DNA from: Anaeromyxobacter dehalogenans 2CP-1
Lineage (GTDB): Bacteria > Myxococcota > Myxococcia > Myxococcales > Anaeromyxobacteraceae
NCBI RefSeq assembly: GCF_000022145.1
Contig: NC_011891.1
Span: 3,950,501 to 4,014,500, forward strand
Direction: 5' to 3'
Length of the DNA: 64,000 bases
Positions 17,719 through 26,648 of the stretch are shown in pieces; positions within the stretch are counted from its first letter, which is position 1; every line of letters starts with the position of its first letter. The position numbers and the translations under genes are program-made. The notes below the pieces were generated by a model that was not told the DNA's origin, did no database searches, and saw nothing but the letters and a program-made list of their open reading frames with translations.

Positions 17719-19179
17719 GTGAACCTGCCCGCCGTCCTCGCCGCGCTCGCGGCCACCGCCACCCCGCCGGCCGGGGCCCCCTTCCCGCCGCCGCTGGACA
17801 GCTACACGGGCGAGGCGGGGCTGTCGCTGTGGGGGGTGCTCCTCCACCGCGCGCAGGCCGAGCCGCTCAACGCGGTCGCGACGGCGCTGTTCCTGCTCGC
17901 CATCGTCCACACGTTCCTCGCCCCGCGGTTCCTCGCCGCCTCGCACCGGCTGCGCGAGCGGGTGGAGGCGGCCCAGGGTCCCGGCGCGCACAGCGGCAAG
18001 GTGGAGGTGCTCCACTTCCTCGGCGAGGTCGAGGCGGTGTTCGGGATCTGGGTGCTGCCGCTCATGATCGCCATCACCGTCGCGAAAGGCTCGAGGACGG
18101 CCGAGGCGTTCCTCGGCGGCGTGAACTTCACCGAGCCGCTGTTCGTGGTGGTGGTGATGGCCCTCTCCTCCACCCGGCCGGTGCTGTCGTTCGCCGAGGC
18201 GCTGATGGGACGGGTCGCGCAGCTCGGGGGCGGGACCCCGTTCGCGTGGTGGCTCTCGACGCTGACGCTGGGCCCGCTGCTCGGCTCGCTCATCACCGAG
18301 CCCGCCGCCATGATCATCTGCGCGCTCCTGCTCGGCCGGCGCGTGCTCGACCTCGATCCCACCCGCTGGCTCCGCTACGCCACGCTGGGCCTGCTGTTCG
18401 TGAACGTCTCGGTGGGCGGGACGCTGACGCACTTCGCCGCGCCGCCGGTGCTGATGGTCGCGGGCCGCTTCGGCTGGGACACGCCGCACATGCTCGCGAA
18501 CTTCGGCTGGAAGGCGGCGGTCGCCATCGCCGTCTCGAACCTGCTCTACGCGGCGGTGTTCCGGAAGGACCTGCAGGCGCTCGCGGGCCGCGCCGAGGCC
18601 CAGGCCGCCGCGCGCGACGCGGGGGCGCGGCCGGACGAGCCCGCCCCGCGATCGCCGGCCTGGATCGTGGTGGCGCACCTCCTGCTGCTCGCGCTGGTCG
18701 TGAAGGCGGCGCACACGCCGCCGGTGTTCGTGGGGCTGTTCCTGTTCTTCATGGCGTTCCACACCGCCACCGCCCCGCACCAGCAGCCGCTCGACCTGCG
18801 CGCGCCCATCCTGGTCGGCTTCTTCCTGGCCGGCCTGGTGGTGCACGGGGCGCTGCAGCAGTGGTGGATCGCGCCGGTGCTGGGGCGCCTCGACCCGCTC
18901 TCGCTGCTGTTCGGCGCGGCCGGCCTGACCGCGTTCAACGACAACGCCGCCATCACCTACCTGGCCTCGCTGGTGCCGACGTTCGACGCGGCGGCGCGCT
19001 ACGCGGTGGTGGCCGGCGCGGTGGCGGGCGGCGGCCTCACCGTGATCGCGAACGCGCCCAACCCCGCCGGCCAGGCCGCGCTGGCGCGCTACTTCCCGGA
19101 CGGCGTGAAGCCCGCGTCGCTCGCGGCCGCGGCGCTCGCGCCCACCGCCGTCGTGCTGGCCTGCTTTCTGTGGCTCTAG
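17719..19179 (+). CDS. Putative Na+/H+ antiporter
   Basis: A 486-residue polytopic membrane protein resembling the putative Na+/H+ antiporter family (PF07399-type). It has an N-terminal signal-like segment, then roughly a dozen hydrophobic helices. Conserved-looking polar stretches lie within helices: FTEPLFVVVVMALSSTRP, LITEPAAMIICALLLG, FVNVSVGGTLTHFAAPP, GLTAFNDNAAITYLASLVP and VIANAPNPAGQAAL. The last two probably line the ion path. It is divergent from the MCP-like gene. The ion is inferred from family only. Confidence 0.78.
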   Translation: MNLPAVLAALAATATPPAGAPFPPPLDSYTGEAGLSLWGVLLHRAQAEPLNAVATALFLLAIVHTFLAPRFLAASHRLRERVEAAQGPGAHSGKVEVLHFLGEVEAVFGIWVLPLMIAITVAKGSRTAEAFLGGVNFTEPLFVVVVMALSSTRPVLSFAEALMGRVAQLGGGTPFAWWLSTLTLGPLLGSLITEPAAMIICALLLGRRVLDLDPTRWLRYATLGLLFVNVSVGGTLTHFAAPPVLMVAGRFGWDTPHMLANFGWKAAVAIAVSNLLYAAVFRKDLQALAGRAEAQAAARDAGARPDEPAPRSPAWIVVAHLLLLALVVKAAHTPPVFVGLFLFFMAFHTATAPHQQPLDLRAPILVGFFLAGLVVHGALQQWWIAPVLGRLDPLSLLFGAAGLTAFNDNAAITYLASLVPTFDAAARYAVVAGAVAGGGLTVIANAPNPAGQAALARYFPDGVKPASLAAAALAPTAVVLACFLWL

Positions 19180-19242
19180 GCGCGGATCGGCGCCGGGCGC
19201 GCGCGCCGCGACGCCGAGGGGGTCGCGGATCACGGCCGCCGT

Positions 19243-20031
19243 TCAGAACCCGACCTCGAGCGTGGCGCCCAGCGCGGTGTCGGTGCGCACCTTGCCCGGC
19301 GCCGGCGCCGAGTCGTAGGCCACCTGGTACGACACGCCGAAGCTCACCGCCTCGAACAGGCGGCTGGTGAGCTTCGTGAGCGACCGCACCTGCCAGCGCT
19401 CGCCGTCCGTGACGTTCGCGAGCACCTCGGCCTCCTGCACCAGCTTCACCTGCTCGGAGAAGCCGTAGCGGAACGCGAGGCCGGCGCGCGGCGCCACCGC
19501 CTCGACGTCGGGCAGGTCGCCCTCGGGCGCGACGTCCGTCGCGTAGTACTGCCAGCGCGCGTCGTAGGTGTAGCGCACGCCGAGGTCGGTGCGGAGGAAC
19601 AGCTCGCCCCCGGCGTCCGGCTTCCGGTCCAGCCACAGCCAGCCGGCGCCGCCCTCGCCGTACGCCCGGTACTCCAGGCTGGCCACGTGGTCGGTTTCCG
19701 CGCCGCCCAGCGCGAAGACGGTGACGTGCTCGGCCACCTTGCGGTCGGCCCGGAGCTGGCCGGTGGCGCCGAGCGCCACGGTCTGCGCCGGCTCGTCGCG
19801 GCTGGCCGGGCGCGTCCGCCCGTACACGCCGGTCGCCTTCCCGGCCAGGATCCACCCGCCCGCCTCGCGCTGCGCGCTGGCGGCGCCGTTCATGGTGGTG
19901 GTCTCGGCGTTGCCGGTGAGGACGATCACCCCCGCGCCCACCACGCCCGACCACTCCGGCCCCGGCTTCGCCGGCGCGTCCGCGACGGCCAGCGCCGGCG
20001 CGAGCAGCGCCGCCCACGGTGTCAGCTTCAT
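19243..20031 (-). CDS. DUF481-family outer-membrane protein
   Basis: A 262-residue protein with a signal peptide (MKLTPWAALLAPALAVADA). The mature part is an anti-parallel barrel pattern typical of DUF481/YdiY proteins: WSGVVGAGVIVLTGNAETTTMNGAAS at the start, several strands with DRKVAEHVTVFALGGAETD, RTDLGVRYTYDARWQYY, and a last strand TALGATLEVGF ending in Phe, the usual outer-membrane barrel signature. The start has GAGGAGG upstream. Function is unknown. It is divergently transcribed from the helicase gene. Confidence 0.82.
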   Translation of the reverse strand: MKLTPWAALLAPALAVADAPAKPGPEWSGVVGAGVIVLTGNAETTTMNGAASAQREAGGWILAGKATGVYGRTRPASRDEPAQTVALGATGQLRADRKVAEHVTVFALGGAETDHVASLEYRAYGEGGAGWLWLDRKPDAGGELFLRTDLGVRYTYDARWQYYATDVAPEGDLPDVEAVAPRAGLAFRYGFSEQVKLVQEAEVLANVTDGERWQVRSLTKLTSRLFEAVSFGVSYQVAYDSAPAPGKVRTDTALGATLEVGF

Positions 20032-20179
20032 GCGTTCCTCCTCGTCGCACCGTGATACCGGGCGGGCGGCGGTCCGGGCAACCGGTCGCAGCGCCGCGGC
20101 GCACCGCGAGACCGCGCGGCCGTTCGCGACGCCCGCGCGGCTGGCGCCGAGGGCGCGCACGCGGTACGAAGGCCGACGC

Positions 20180-22765
20180 ATGTCCACGCCCAGCCCCACG
20201 CCCGCGTCCGGCCCCGAGCCCCTGCGCGCCCCGCTCGCCGCGCTGCTCCCGCCCGAGGGCGCGCCGCCGCTCGCGCCCGACGCGGTGCTCGATCGTTTCG
20301 TGTCCTGGGTCGCATCCACCGGGCTCGAGCTCTACCCGCACCAGGAGGAGGGGATCCTGGCGCTCCTGGACGGCAACCACCTGGTGCTCTCGACCCCCAC
20401 CGGCTCGGGCAAGTCGCTGGTGGCGACGTTCCTCCACTTCCAGGCCATGGCCGCCGGGCAGCGATCCTTCTACACCTGCCCGATCAAGGCGCTCGTCAAC
20501 GAGAAGTTCTTCGACCTGTGCCGGCTGTTCGGCCCCGAGAACGTGGGCATGATGACCGGCGACGGCGCGGTGAACCGCGACGCGCCCATCGTCTGCTGCA
20601 CCGCCGAGATCCTGATGAACCTGGCGGTCCGCGAGGCGGAGTCGTCGGTGGACGCGGTGGTGATGGACGAGTTCCACTACTACGGCGACCGCGAGCGCGG
20701 CGTGGCCTGGCAGGTGCCGCTGCTGGTGCTGGAGCGGGCCCGCTTCCTGCTCATGTCCGCCACGCTCGGCGACACGCGCGCCATCGAGGCCTCGCTGCGC
20801 GAGGTGACGGGCCGGGAGGTGGCCGCGGTCCGGAACGCGGCGCGGCCGGTGCCGCTCGAGCACGAGTGGCGCGAGACGCCGCTGCACGAGACCATCGAGG
20901 AGCTGGTCTCGTCCAGCCGGGCCCCCATCTACCTCGTGAACTTCACCCAGCGCGCCGCCGCCGAGCAGGCGCAGAACCTCATGAGCGCGAACTTCTCCTC
21001 GAAGGAGGAGAAGGCGCGCATCGCCGAGGCGCTGGCCGGGGCCCGCTTCGACTCGCCCTACGGCAAGGACCTGCAGCGCTTCCTGCGCCATGGGATCGGG
21101 CTGCACCACGCCGGCCTGCTCCCCCGGTACCGGCTGCTCGTCGAGAAGCTCGCGCAGGGCGGGCTGCTGAAGGTGGTCTCCGGGACCGACACGCTGGGCA
21201 TGGGCGTCAACATCCCCATACGCACCGTGCTCTTCACCCAGCTCTGCAAGTTCGACGGCACGAAGACCGCCATCCTGACCTCGCGCGACTTCCACCAGAT
21301 CTCCGGGCGCGCCGGCCGGAAGGGCTTCGACGAGCGCGGCTACGTGGTGGCGCAGGCCCCCGAGCACGTGGTCGAGAACAAGAAGCTCGCGGAGAAGGCC
21401 GCGGCGGGGAAGAAGGTGGTCAAGAAGCAGCCGCCCACCAAGGGCTACGTGCACTTCGACCGGAACACGTTCCAGCGGCTGCAGGAGAAGGAGCCCGAGC
21501 CGCTGGAGAGCCGGTTCGAGCCGACGTTCGGCCTGCTCGTGAACCTGCTGCAGAGCGAGACCACGCGGCGGGGCGGCGGCTACGGGCGGCTCGTCGAGAT
21601 CATCGCCCGCTCCCACGGCAACGACTACGTGCGCGCGCGCCACCGGCGCGCCGCGGCCCAGCGCTTCCGGACGCTCCGCGCGGCGGGCCTGGTCGAGGTG
21701 CGGCGGATCGAGGGCTATCGCGGCGCCTACCTGCGCCCCGCCCCCGGCCTGCAGCGCGACTTCTCGCTGTTCCACACGCTCGCGCTGTACCTGCTCGACA
21801 CGCTGCCCGCCATCCCGCGCGAGCGCGAGACCTACGCGCTCGACGTCCTCTCGATGGTGGAGTCGATCCTGGAGGACCCGGACGTCATCCTCTGGAAGCA
21901 GCTCGACCGCGCCCGCGGCGAGGCCGTCGCCGAGATGAAGGCGCGCGGCATGGAGTACGACGAGCGCATGGCCGAGCTGGAGAAGGTCGAGTACCCGAAG
22001 CCGAACCGCGACTTCGTCTACGCCACCTTCAACGAGTTCGCCGCGAAGCACCCGTGGGTCGGCGCCGAGAACATCCGCCCGAAGTCGGTGGCGCGCGAGA
22101 TGGTCGAGCGGTTCATGACGTTCGCGGACTACGTGCGCGAGTACGAGCTGCAGCGCTCCGAGGGCGTGGTGCTGCGCTACCTCTCGGAGACGTACAAGAC
22201 GCTGGTCCAGACCGTCCCCGAGACCTACCGCGACGACGCGCTCCTCGACGTGATCGCGTTCCTGCGCGCGACCGTCCGCGGGGTGGACTCCTCGCTCATC
22301 GACGAGTGGGAGCGCATGCGCGACCCGTCGTACCAGGCCGTGGCGGTGGACGCCCGCGCGGCCGTGGCCGGCACGCTCGGTCCGCCGCCGGTCTGGGCCG
22401 ACCCGCGCGCGTTCGCGGCCCGGATCCGCAACGAGCTGCACGCGCTGCTCGTGGCGCTCGCGCGGAAGGACCACGCCGGGGCGGTGGCGGCGCTCGCGCC
22501 CGGCGCGGAGTGGACGCCGGCCACGCTGGAGGCGGCCATGGCGCCCTACTGGGAGGCGCACCCGCGCATCGACGTGACCCCCGCCGCGCGCCGGCCGCAC
22601 AACACCTTCGTGAAGGAGCTGGCGCCGCGGCGGTGGGAGGCGGTGCAGCGGATCGTGGACGAGGCCGGCGAGGTGGACTGGGCCGTCACCTGCGAGATCG
22701 ACCTCACCGACCCGCCCCGCGACCCCGACCAGCCGCTGCTCGCGCTGGTCCGCGTCGGCACCTGA
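20180..22765 (+). CDS. Ski2-like DEAD/DEAH-box helicase (DUF3516-type)
   Basis: An 861-residue ATP-dependent helicase of superfamily 2. Motif I is PTGSGKS at about residues 73-79, motif II is DEFH at 163-166, motif III is SATLGD near 192, and motif VI is ISGRAGRKGFD near 374-384. After the RecA-like core, a long C-terminal region (about 430-861) with KPNRDFVYATFNEFAAKHPWV and FMTFADYVREYELQRSEGVVLRYL matches what I know of the DUF3516 family. An RNA-processing role like Ski2/Mtr4 is the family guess. The TGA stop forms the first bases of repeat B copy 1. Confidence 0.9.
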   Translation: MSTPSPTPASGPEPLRAPLAALLPPEGAPPLAPDAVLDRFVSWVASTGLELYPHQEEGILALLDGNHLVLSTPTGSGKSLVATFLHFQAMAAGQRSFYTCPIKALVNEKFFDLCRLFGPENVGMMTGDGAVNRDAPIVCCTAEILMNLAVREAESSVDAVVMDEFHYYGDRERGVAWQVPLLVLERARFLLMSATLGDTRAIEASLREVTGREVAAVRNAARPVPLEHEWRETPLHETIEELVSSSRAPIYLVNFTQRAAAEQAQNLMSANFSSKEEKARIAEALAGARFDSPYGKDLQRFLRHGIGLHHAGLLPRYRLLVEKLAQGGLLKVVSGTDTLGMGVNIPIRTVLFTQLCKFDGTKTAILTSRDFHQISGRAGRKGFDERGYVVAQAPEHVVENKKLAEKAAAGKKVVKKQPPTKGYVHFDRNTFQRLQEKEPEPLESRFEPTFGLLVNLLQSETTRRGGGYGRLVEIIARSHGNDYVRARHRRAAAQRFRTLRAAGLVEVRRIEGYRGAYLRPAPGLQRDFSLFHTLALYLLDTLPAIPRERETYALDVLSMVESILEDPDVILWKQLDRARGEAVAEMKARGMEYDERMAELEKVEYPKPNRDFVYATFNEFAAKHPWVGAENIRPKSVAREMVERFMTFADYVREYELQRSEGVVLRYLSETYKTLVQTVPETYRDDALLDVIAFLRATVRGVDSSLIDEWERMRDPSYQAVAVDARAAVAGTLGPPPVWADPRAFAARIRNELHALLVALARKDHAGAVAALAPGAEWTPATLEAAMAPYWEAHPRIDVTPAARRPHNTFVKELAPRRWEAVQRIVDEAGEVDWAVTCEIDLTDPPRDPDQPLLALVRVGT

Positions 22766-22926
22766 GAGCACGTGAACCCATCCCTCCCGTCGCCGCGGCG
22801 GCCGATCCGCGTCGCATCGCTTCGTTGCTCCTCCCGCACATGCCGACGGGCATGCTCGGTCGTCGCGCCTCGCGCTGCTCGCGGCTCGACCGCCTGGCTC
22901 GGTCCGGGGATGGATTCACGCGCTCT
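22765..22926 (+). repeat. Palindromic repeat B, copy 1
   Basis: A 162-bp element with terminal inverted repeats: left AGAGCACGTGAACCCATCCC (22765-22784), right the inverse of AGAGCGCGTGAATCCATCCC (22907-22926), 18 of 20 positions paired. A central hairpin CATGCC-GAC-GGGCATG sits near the middle. It is nearly identical to 48346-48508 on the other strand. The upstream helicase stop codon TGA shares its A with the first base of the repeat. It fills the gap between two convergent genes. Confidence 0.85.
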
Positions 22927-22940
22927 GAGCGTCGCGCGGG

Positions 22941-23702
22941 CTACGGCCGGAACGCCGCCGGATCGATCCGGGCCGGGAGCTCCACCTTCTCGAGCACGGT
23001 CTCGCCGGTGGTCTGGCCGTTCGCCCAGTTGCCCTCGCGGAACGCCACCAGCACGCCGTCCACGGCGCGGAAGTCCGAGTACGTGGTGACGAACTCGACC
23101 GGCCCGCCGCCGCGCGACGCGCCGCGCGAGCGCAGGATCCGGCCGGTGGCCGGGTCGATGCCGGCCTCCACCACCACGCCCGGCGCGACCTCCAGCGCCA
23201 GGACGCGCAGCGTCGCCCCGTCGACCTCCCACGCCCCGCGGTCCTCGAGCTTGTTCTCCCAGGCGGCGAGCAGCGCCGGCAGGTCGAGGCGGGAGGCCTG
23301 CAGGATCATCGACATGAGGAACGGGCCGCCCACCTCCTCGCCGAAGCGCCAGCCGCGGCCGCCGTCCAGCACCCGCACCTCCACCGGCGCGCCGGGGAAC
23401 GCGATCTCGACCCGCAGCTTGCCCGATCGCTGGTAGACGCGGGTGATGCGCCCGGGCTGCCCGGGGTGCAGCAGCGAGGTGACCGTGCCCTCCTCGCGGA
23501 CGCGGGCCAGCCGGACGACCGCCTTCCTCCCGCCGTACGCCGCCACGCACCGCTCCACCAGCGCGTGGACCCCGGCCCGGCCCTCCGCCCGGACCTCGGC
23601 GTCCGGCCGCGCGCCGGCCGGGGCGGCGGGCGCGCCGGCGGCAGGCAGGGAGGGGGCGGCGGCGAGGACGAGCGCGGCGAGCGCGAGCGCGGCGGTGGGC
23701 AC
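22941..23702 (-). CDS. Secreted LolA-like protein
   Basis: About 253 residues with a signal peptide (VPTAALALAALVLAAAPSLPAAGA). The mature domain begins VERCVAAYGGRKAVVRLARVREEGTV, then has strands such as GKLRVEIAFPGAPVEVRVLDGGRGW and WEVDGATLRVLALEVAPGVVVEAGIDPATGRIL. It ends with PVEFVTTYSDFRAVDGVLVAFREGNWANG. This pattern resembles the half-barrel of outer-membrane lipoprotein-sorting (LolA-like) proteins, but I cannot name a substrate. The GTG at 23702 has GGAGG upstream and gives a clean signal sequence. It converges on the helicase across repeat B. Confidence 0.72.
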   Translation of the reverse strand: MPTAALALAALVLAAAPSLPAAGAPAAPAGARPDAEVRAEGRAGVHALVERCVAAYGGRKAVVRLARVREEGTVTSLLHPGQPGRITRVYQRSGKLRVEIAFPGAPVEVRVLDGGRGWRFGEEVGGPFLMSMILQASRLDLPALLAAWENKLEDRGAWEVDGATLRVLALEVAPGVVVEAGIDPATGRILRSRGASRGGGPVEFVTTYSDFRAVDGVLVAFREGNWANGQTTGETVLEKVELPARIDPAAFRP

Positions 23703-23810
23703 GGGAGACCTCCGGGTCGGACGGCGGGGCGGCGGCCAGTGTCGTGGCTGGACGGGCGGAAGGCAACCGCGGCGTGCCCGCGCGGCGCCCCGGGGCCACC
23801 GTGATCCGGC

Positions 23811-24080
23811 GTGACCGAGCTCCTCGGCTGGCTCAGCTCCGCGGTGCTGCTCGCCACGCTCGCCCGCCAGGTGCACAAGCAGTGGCGGGAGGGCACCGGC
23901 GCGGGCGTGTCGCGCTGGCTGTTCGCAGGGCAGACCACCGCGTCGGCCGGGTTCACCCTCTACAGCCTGCTCGTCGGCAACTGGGTGTTCGTGGTGACGA
24001 ACGCGCTCATCCTCGCGAGCGCGATCGCGGGGGTGGCCATCACGGTGCGGCAGCGGCGGGCCCGTCCGCAGGGTACGTGA
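23811..24080 (+). CDS. SemiSWEET-like PQ-loop transporter
   Basis: An 89-residue, three-helix membrane protein of the SemiSWEET/MtN3 family, which works as a dimer to carry sugars or similar small solutes. The first helix starts LLGWLSSAVLLATLARQVHKQWREG, the second AGQTTASAGFTLYSLLVG, and the third WVFVVTNALILASAIAGVAITV. Length and helix spacing fit the family. The GTG start has no strong ribosome site. The last 41 bp overlap the convergent DUF488 gene. Confidence 0.78.
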   Translation: MTELLGWLSSAVLLATLARQVHKQWREGTGAGVSRWLFAGQTTASAGFTLYSLLVGNWVFVVTNALILASAIAGVAITVRQRRARPQGT

Positions 24081-24657
24081 CGCGCCGCCCCTCCACCCGC
24101 GCGAACGGCGTGAGCCGGTGCGGGCGCGTCCGCCCGGGGCCGGTGACGTGCTCCACCACCACGCCGCGCGCCAGGAGCGCGTCGGCCACCAGCGAGCGGT
24201 GGCAGCGCCAGGGCACCGCCTCGGCGCAGACCAGCGCCACCGGCCCGCGGCGCGCCAGCTCGCGCAGCTCCAGCAGCCCCTCCTCGAACTCCGGCGTGCC
24301 CATGTGATCCGCGTAGCCGCGGAAGCTGGCGTTGCGCCACGCGCCGTTCGGCGAGTCGCGCCGCGCGTGGCGCAGGCCGCCGAGCCGCGGGAGGTGCGCG
24401 TAGCCGATCCCGGCCGCCGCGAGCGCGGCCCGGAGCGCGGGCCCCTCGTACTGCGGGTTCGCGCGCGAGCGCGGGATGGTCCGGATGTCGGCCACCGTGA
24501 CGGCGCCGACCGAGCGCAGCAGCTCGAGGAACGCCTCGATGGGCCGGGTGGAGTGCCCGAGCGCGAGCACGCGAAGCCCGCCCCAGCCCGGCGCCGCCCT
24601 GCGGCGCGGCGCGTCCGCCGACCCGGCCGATCCCCGTGAGGTCACGGACGGTTGCAT
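24040..24657 (-). CDS. DUF488-family protein
   Basis: A 205-residue DUF488 protein: GHSTRPIEAFLELLRSVG, DIRTIPRSRANPQYEG, GYAHLPRLGGLRHARRDSPN and ALVCAEAVPWRCHRSLVADALLARGV, with the Cys-His cluster AVPWRCHRS typical of the family. The biochemical role is not established. The ATG at 24657 is 84 bp from the ATG of the divergent selenoprotein gene, so the two may share a control region. An internal start closer to the conserved VLALGHSTRP is possible. Confidence 0.8.
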   Translation of the reverse strand: MQPSVTSRGSAGSADAPRRRAAPGWGGLRVLALGHSTRPIEAFLELLRSVGAVTVADIRTIPRSRANPQYEGPALRAALAAAGIGYAHLPRLGGLRHARRDSPNGAWRNASFRGYADHMGTPEFEEGLLELRELARRGPVALVCAEAVPWRCHRSLVADALLARGVVVEHVTGPGRTRPHRLTPFARVEGRRVTYPADGPAAAAP

Positions 24658-24741
24658 GCCGCCGCGGCGCCGCCGGCGCACGGCCCCGGCGGCCGCGGCC
24701 CGGCCGGAACCCTTCCGCCCGATCCCGGCTCCCACCCCACC

Positions 24742-25068
24742 ATGAGTGCCCCCACCGAGACGACTCCCACGATCGAGGTGACCGATGCAGCGCGCACCGC
24801 GCTCCTCGAGCACCTCTCCCGCGACCCGCAGAGCCGCTACGTGCGCATCCACGTCGGCCATGGTTGAGGTGGCATCAGCTACCAACTGACTCTGGACGAG
24901 TCGGCCGACCCCGAGCGCGACGCGCTCATCGAGCAGGACGGGATCACCTTCCTCGCGGAGCAGCGCCAGAAGCACCTCATCCCGGGGCTCCGCATCGAGG
25001 TGCAGAAGGTGTTCGGGCGCGAGGGCCTGGTCGCCTGGAACTCGGCCTTGGAGGGCGGCGCCTGCTGA
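24742..25068 (+). CDS. HesB/IscA-like selenoprotein with in-frame UGA (Sec42)
   Basis: A 108-codon gene in which codon 42 (24865-24867) is TGA. Upstream it encodes IEVTDAARTALLEHLSRDP and YVRIHVGHG. Downstream, in the same frame, it encodes GGISYQLTLDESADPERDAL, then ITFLAEQRQKHLIPGLRIEV and a final GGAC. The joined HG-U-GGISY matches the GGCSGLSY-type loop of IscA/HesB scaffolds, with selenocysteine at the first conserved Cys, and Cys108 is the other likely ligand. A hairpin at 24886-24904 fits a bacterial SECIS element. HesB-like selenoproteins are a known family. The likely role is iron-sulfur or redox chemistry. Read as a normal stop, the gene would be wrongly cut to 41 residues. Confidence 0.88.
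24886..24904 (+). promoter_or_regulatory. Candidate SECIS hairpin
   Basis: CTGACTC pairs with GAGTCGG (7 bp, one G-U) around the loop TGGAC. There are 25 nt between the UGA and the loop, and the loop has G at its second position. Both agree with what I know of bacterial SECIS elements. A smaller hairpin, GGTGGC-ATCA-GCTACC at 24868-24883, lies immediately after the UGA and could compete or assist. Confidence 0.6.
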
Positions 25069-25119
25069 GGTCGGCGCCCCCGGGGCGCGGCGGCGCTTGA
25101 CGCTTCCCAGCCCTTGCGG

Positions 25120-25148
25120 TTGACAAGGACCGGCCCGAGGGCCGATAC
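25120..25148 (+). promoter_or_regulatory. Possible sigma-70-type promoter
   Basis: TTGACA at 25120-25125 is a perfect -35 box. A weak -10 (CGATAC, 25143-25148) follows after 17 bp. It would drive the small gene at 25162 with a very short leader. Confidence 0.35.
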
Positions 25149-25161
25149 CCGTCCTCCGACC

Positions 25162-25548
25162 ATGCAACCGAAGCCTCGGGAAGGTCCGCGCTGGGCGCGC
25201 GGGCAGAAGTTCACGCTGTCGCTCGCCGGGCGCGACGCCGAGGAGGCGTACCGCGCAGCGGTGCTCGACGCGCGTGGCGCCGGGCGTGCGGTGCTGGACA
25301 CGGCGCTGGCCGCCTGGGCCTCGCCGCGCGCGGTGGAGCCGGGCGACGGCGTGCTGCTGGGCGAGCTGAAGGGCAAGCCGCGCGGCCTCTCCGACTTGGG
25401 CCACGCGCTCGAGGACGCCGGGATCCCCGGCGCCGAGGTGCGGGCCGCCCTCGACCGGCTGGTCCGCGCCGGCCTCGCCGAGCTGGTCCCGCTCGCCTCG
25501 CAGCTCGAGGCGCAGCGCGCGCCTCCGCCCGTCACCGGCCGGTGGTAG
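25162..25548 (+). CDS. Small hypothetical protein
   Basis: A 128-residue protein I do not recognise. A basic N-terminus (KPREGPRWARGQKFTLSLAG) is followed by a short helical region, then VEPGDGVLLGELKGKPRGL. The last third, GLSDLGHALEDAGIPGAEVRAALDRLVRAGL, looks like a winged-helix or helix-turn-helix segment, so DNA or RNA binding is possible. The ATG at 25162 sits just after a TTGACA-type promoter candidate. It follows the selenoprotein gene by 93 bp and converges on the ArfB-like gene. Confidence 0.6.
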   Translation: MQPKPREGPRWARGQKFTLSLAGRDAEEAYRAAVLDARGAGRAVLDTALAAWASPRAVEPGDGVLLGELKGKPRGLSDLGHALEDAGIPGAEVRAALDRLVRAGLAELVPLASQLEAQRAPPPVTGRW

Positions 25549-25560
25549 CGGCCCCCGGCG

Positions 25561-25928
25561 TCACTCCCACCCGCGCCGCGAGGCCTTCCGCTCGCCGCGG
25601 CGCTTCTTCTCGGTGAGCCGCCGCTCCTTCGCGCCGCGCGTCGGTCTGGTGGGCCGCCGCGGCTTGGGCCGGTGCGCGAGCGGCTGGAGGCGCGCGCGCA
25701 GCCGCTCCAGCGCCGCGCCGCGGTTCTGCAGCTGGCTGCGCCGCTCGGTGGCGGTCACCGTGATCGCGGTGGGCCGGTGCACCAGCCGCACGCCGCTCTC
25801 GGTCTTGTTGCGGTGCTGGCCGCCGGGCCCGCCGCCCACGAAGAAGCTCTCGTCGCACTCGGCGAGCAGCGCCTCGTCGGGCAGGGCGAGCGCCCGGCGG
25901 GCCTCGGCCCGCAGCGCCTCGGGGACCG

Positions 25929-25932
<4 letters not shown>
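25561..25932 (-). CDS. arfB: ArfB-like peptide release factor
   Basis: A 123-residue protein carrying the class-I release-factor catalytic loop [18 protein letters not shown] (GGQ at about 35-37) and then [22 protein letters not shown], without codon-recognition domains. The C-terminal tail is very basic ([12 protein letters not shown]). This is the plan of ArfB/YaeJ, which frees peptides from stalled ribosomes by inserting its basic tail into the empty mRNA channel. The ATG overlaps the stop of the LolD-like gene (ATGA), so it is the last gene of the export operon. Other short release-factor homologues are possible. Confidence 0.82.

Positions 25933-26640
<708 letters not shown>

Positions 26641-26648
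<8 letters not shown>

Noticed and set aside
24865-24867. TGA as a true stop making a 41-residue protein or pseudogene
   Set aside because: The downstream frame keeps an IscA-like sequence to a proper stop, the TGA falls at the cluster-Cys position, and a SECIS-like hairpin follows.
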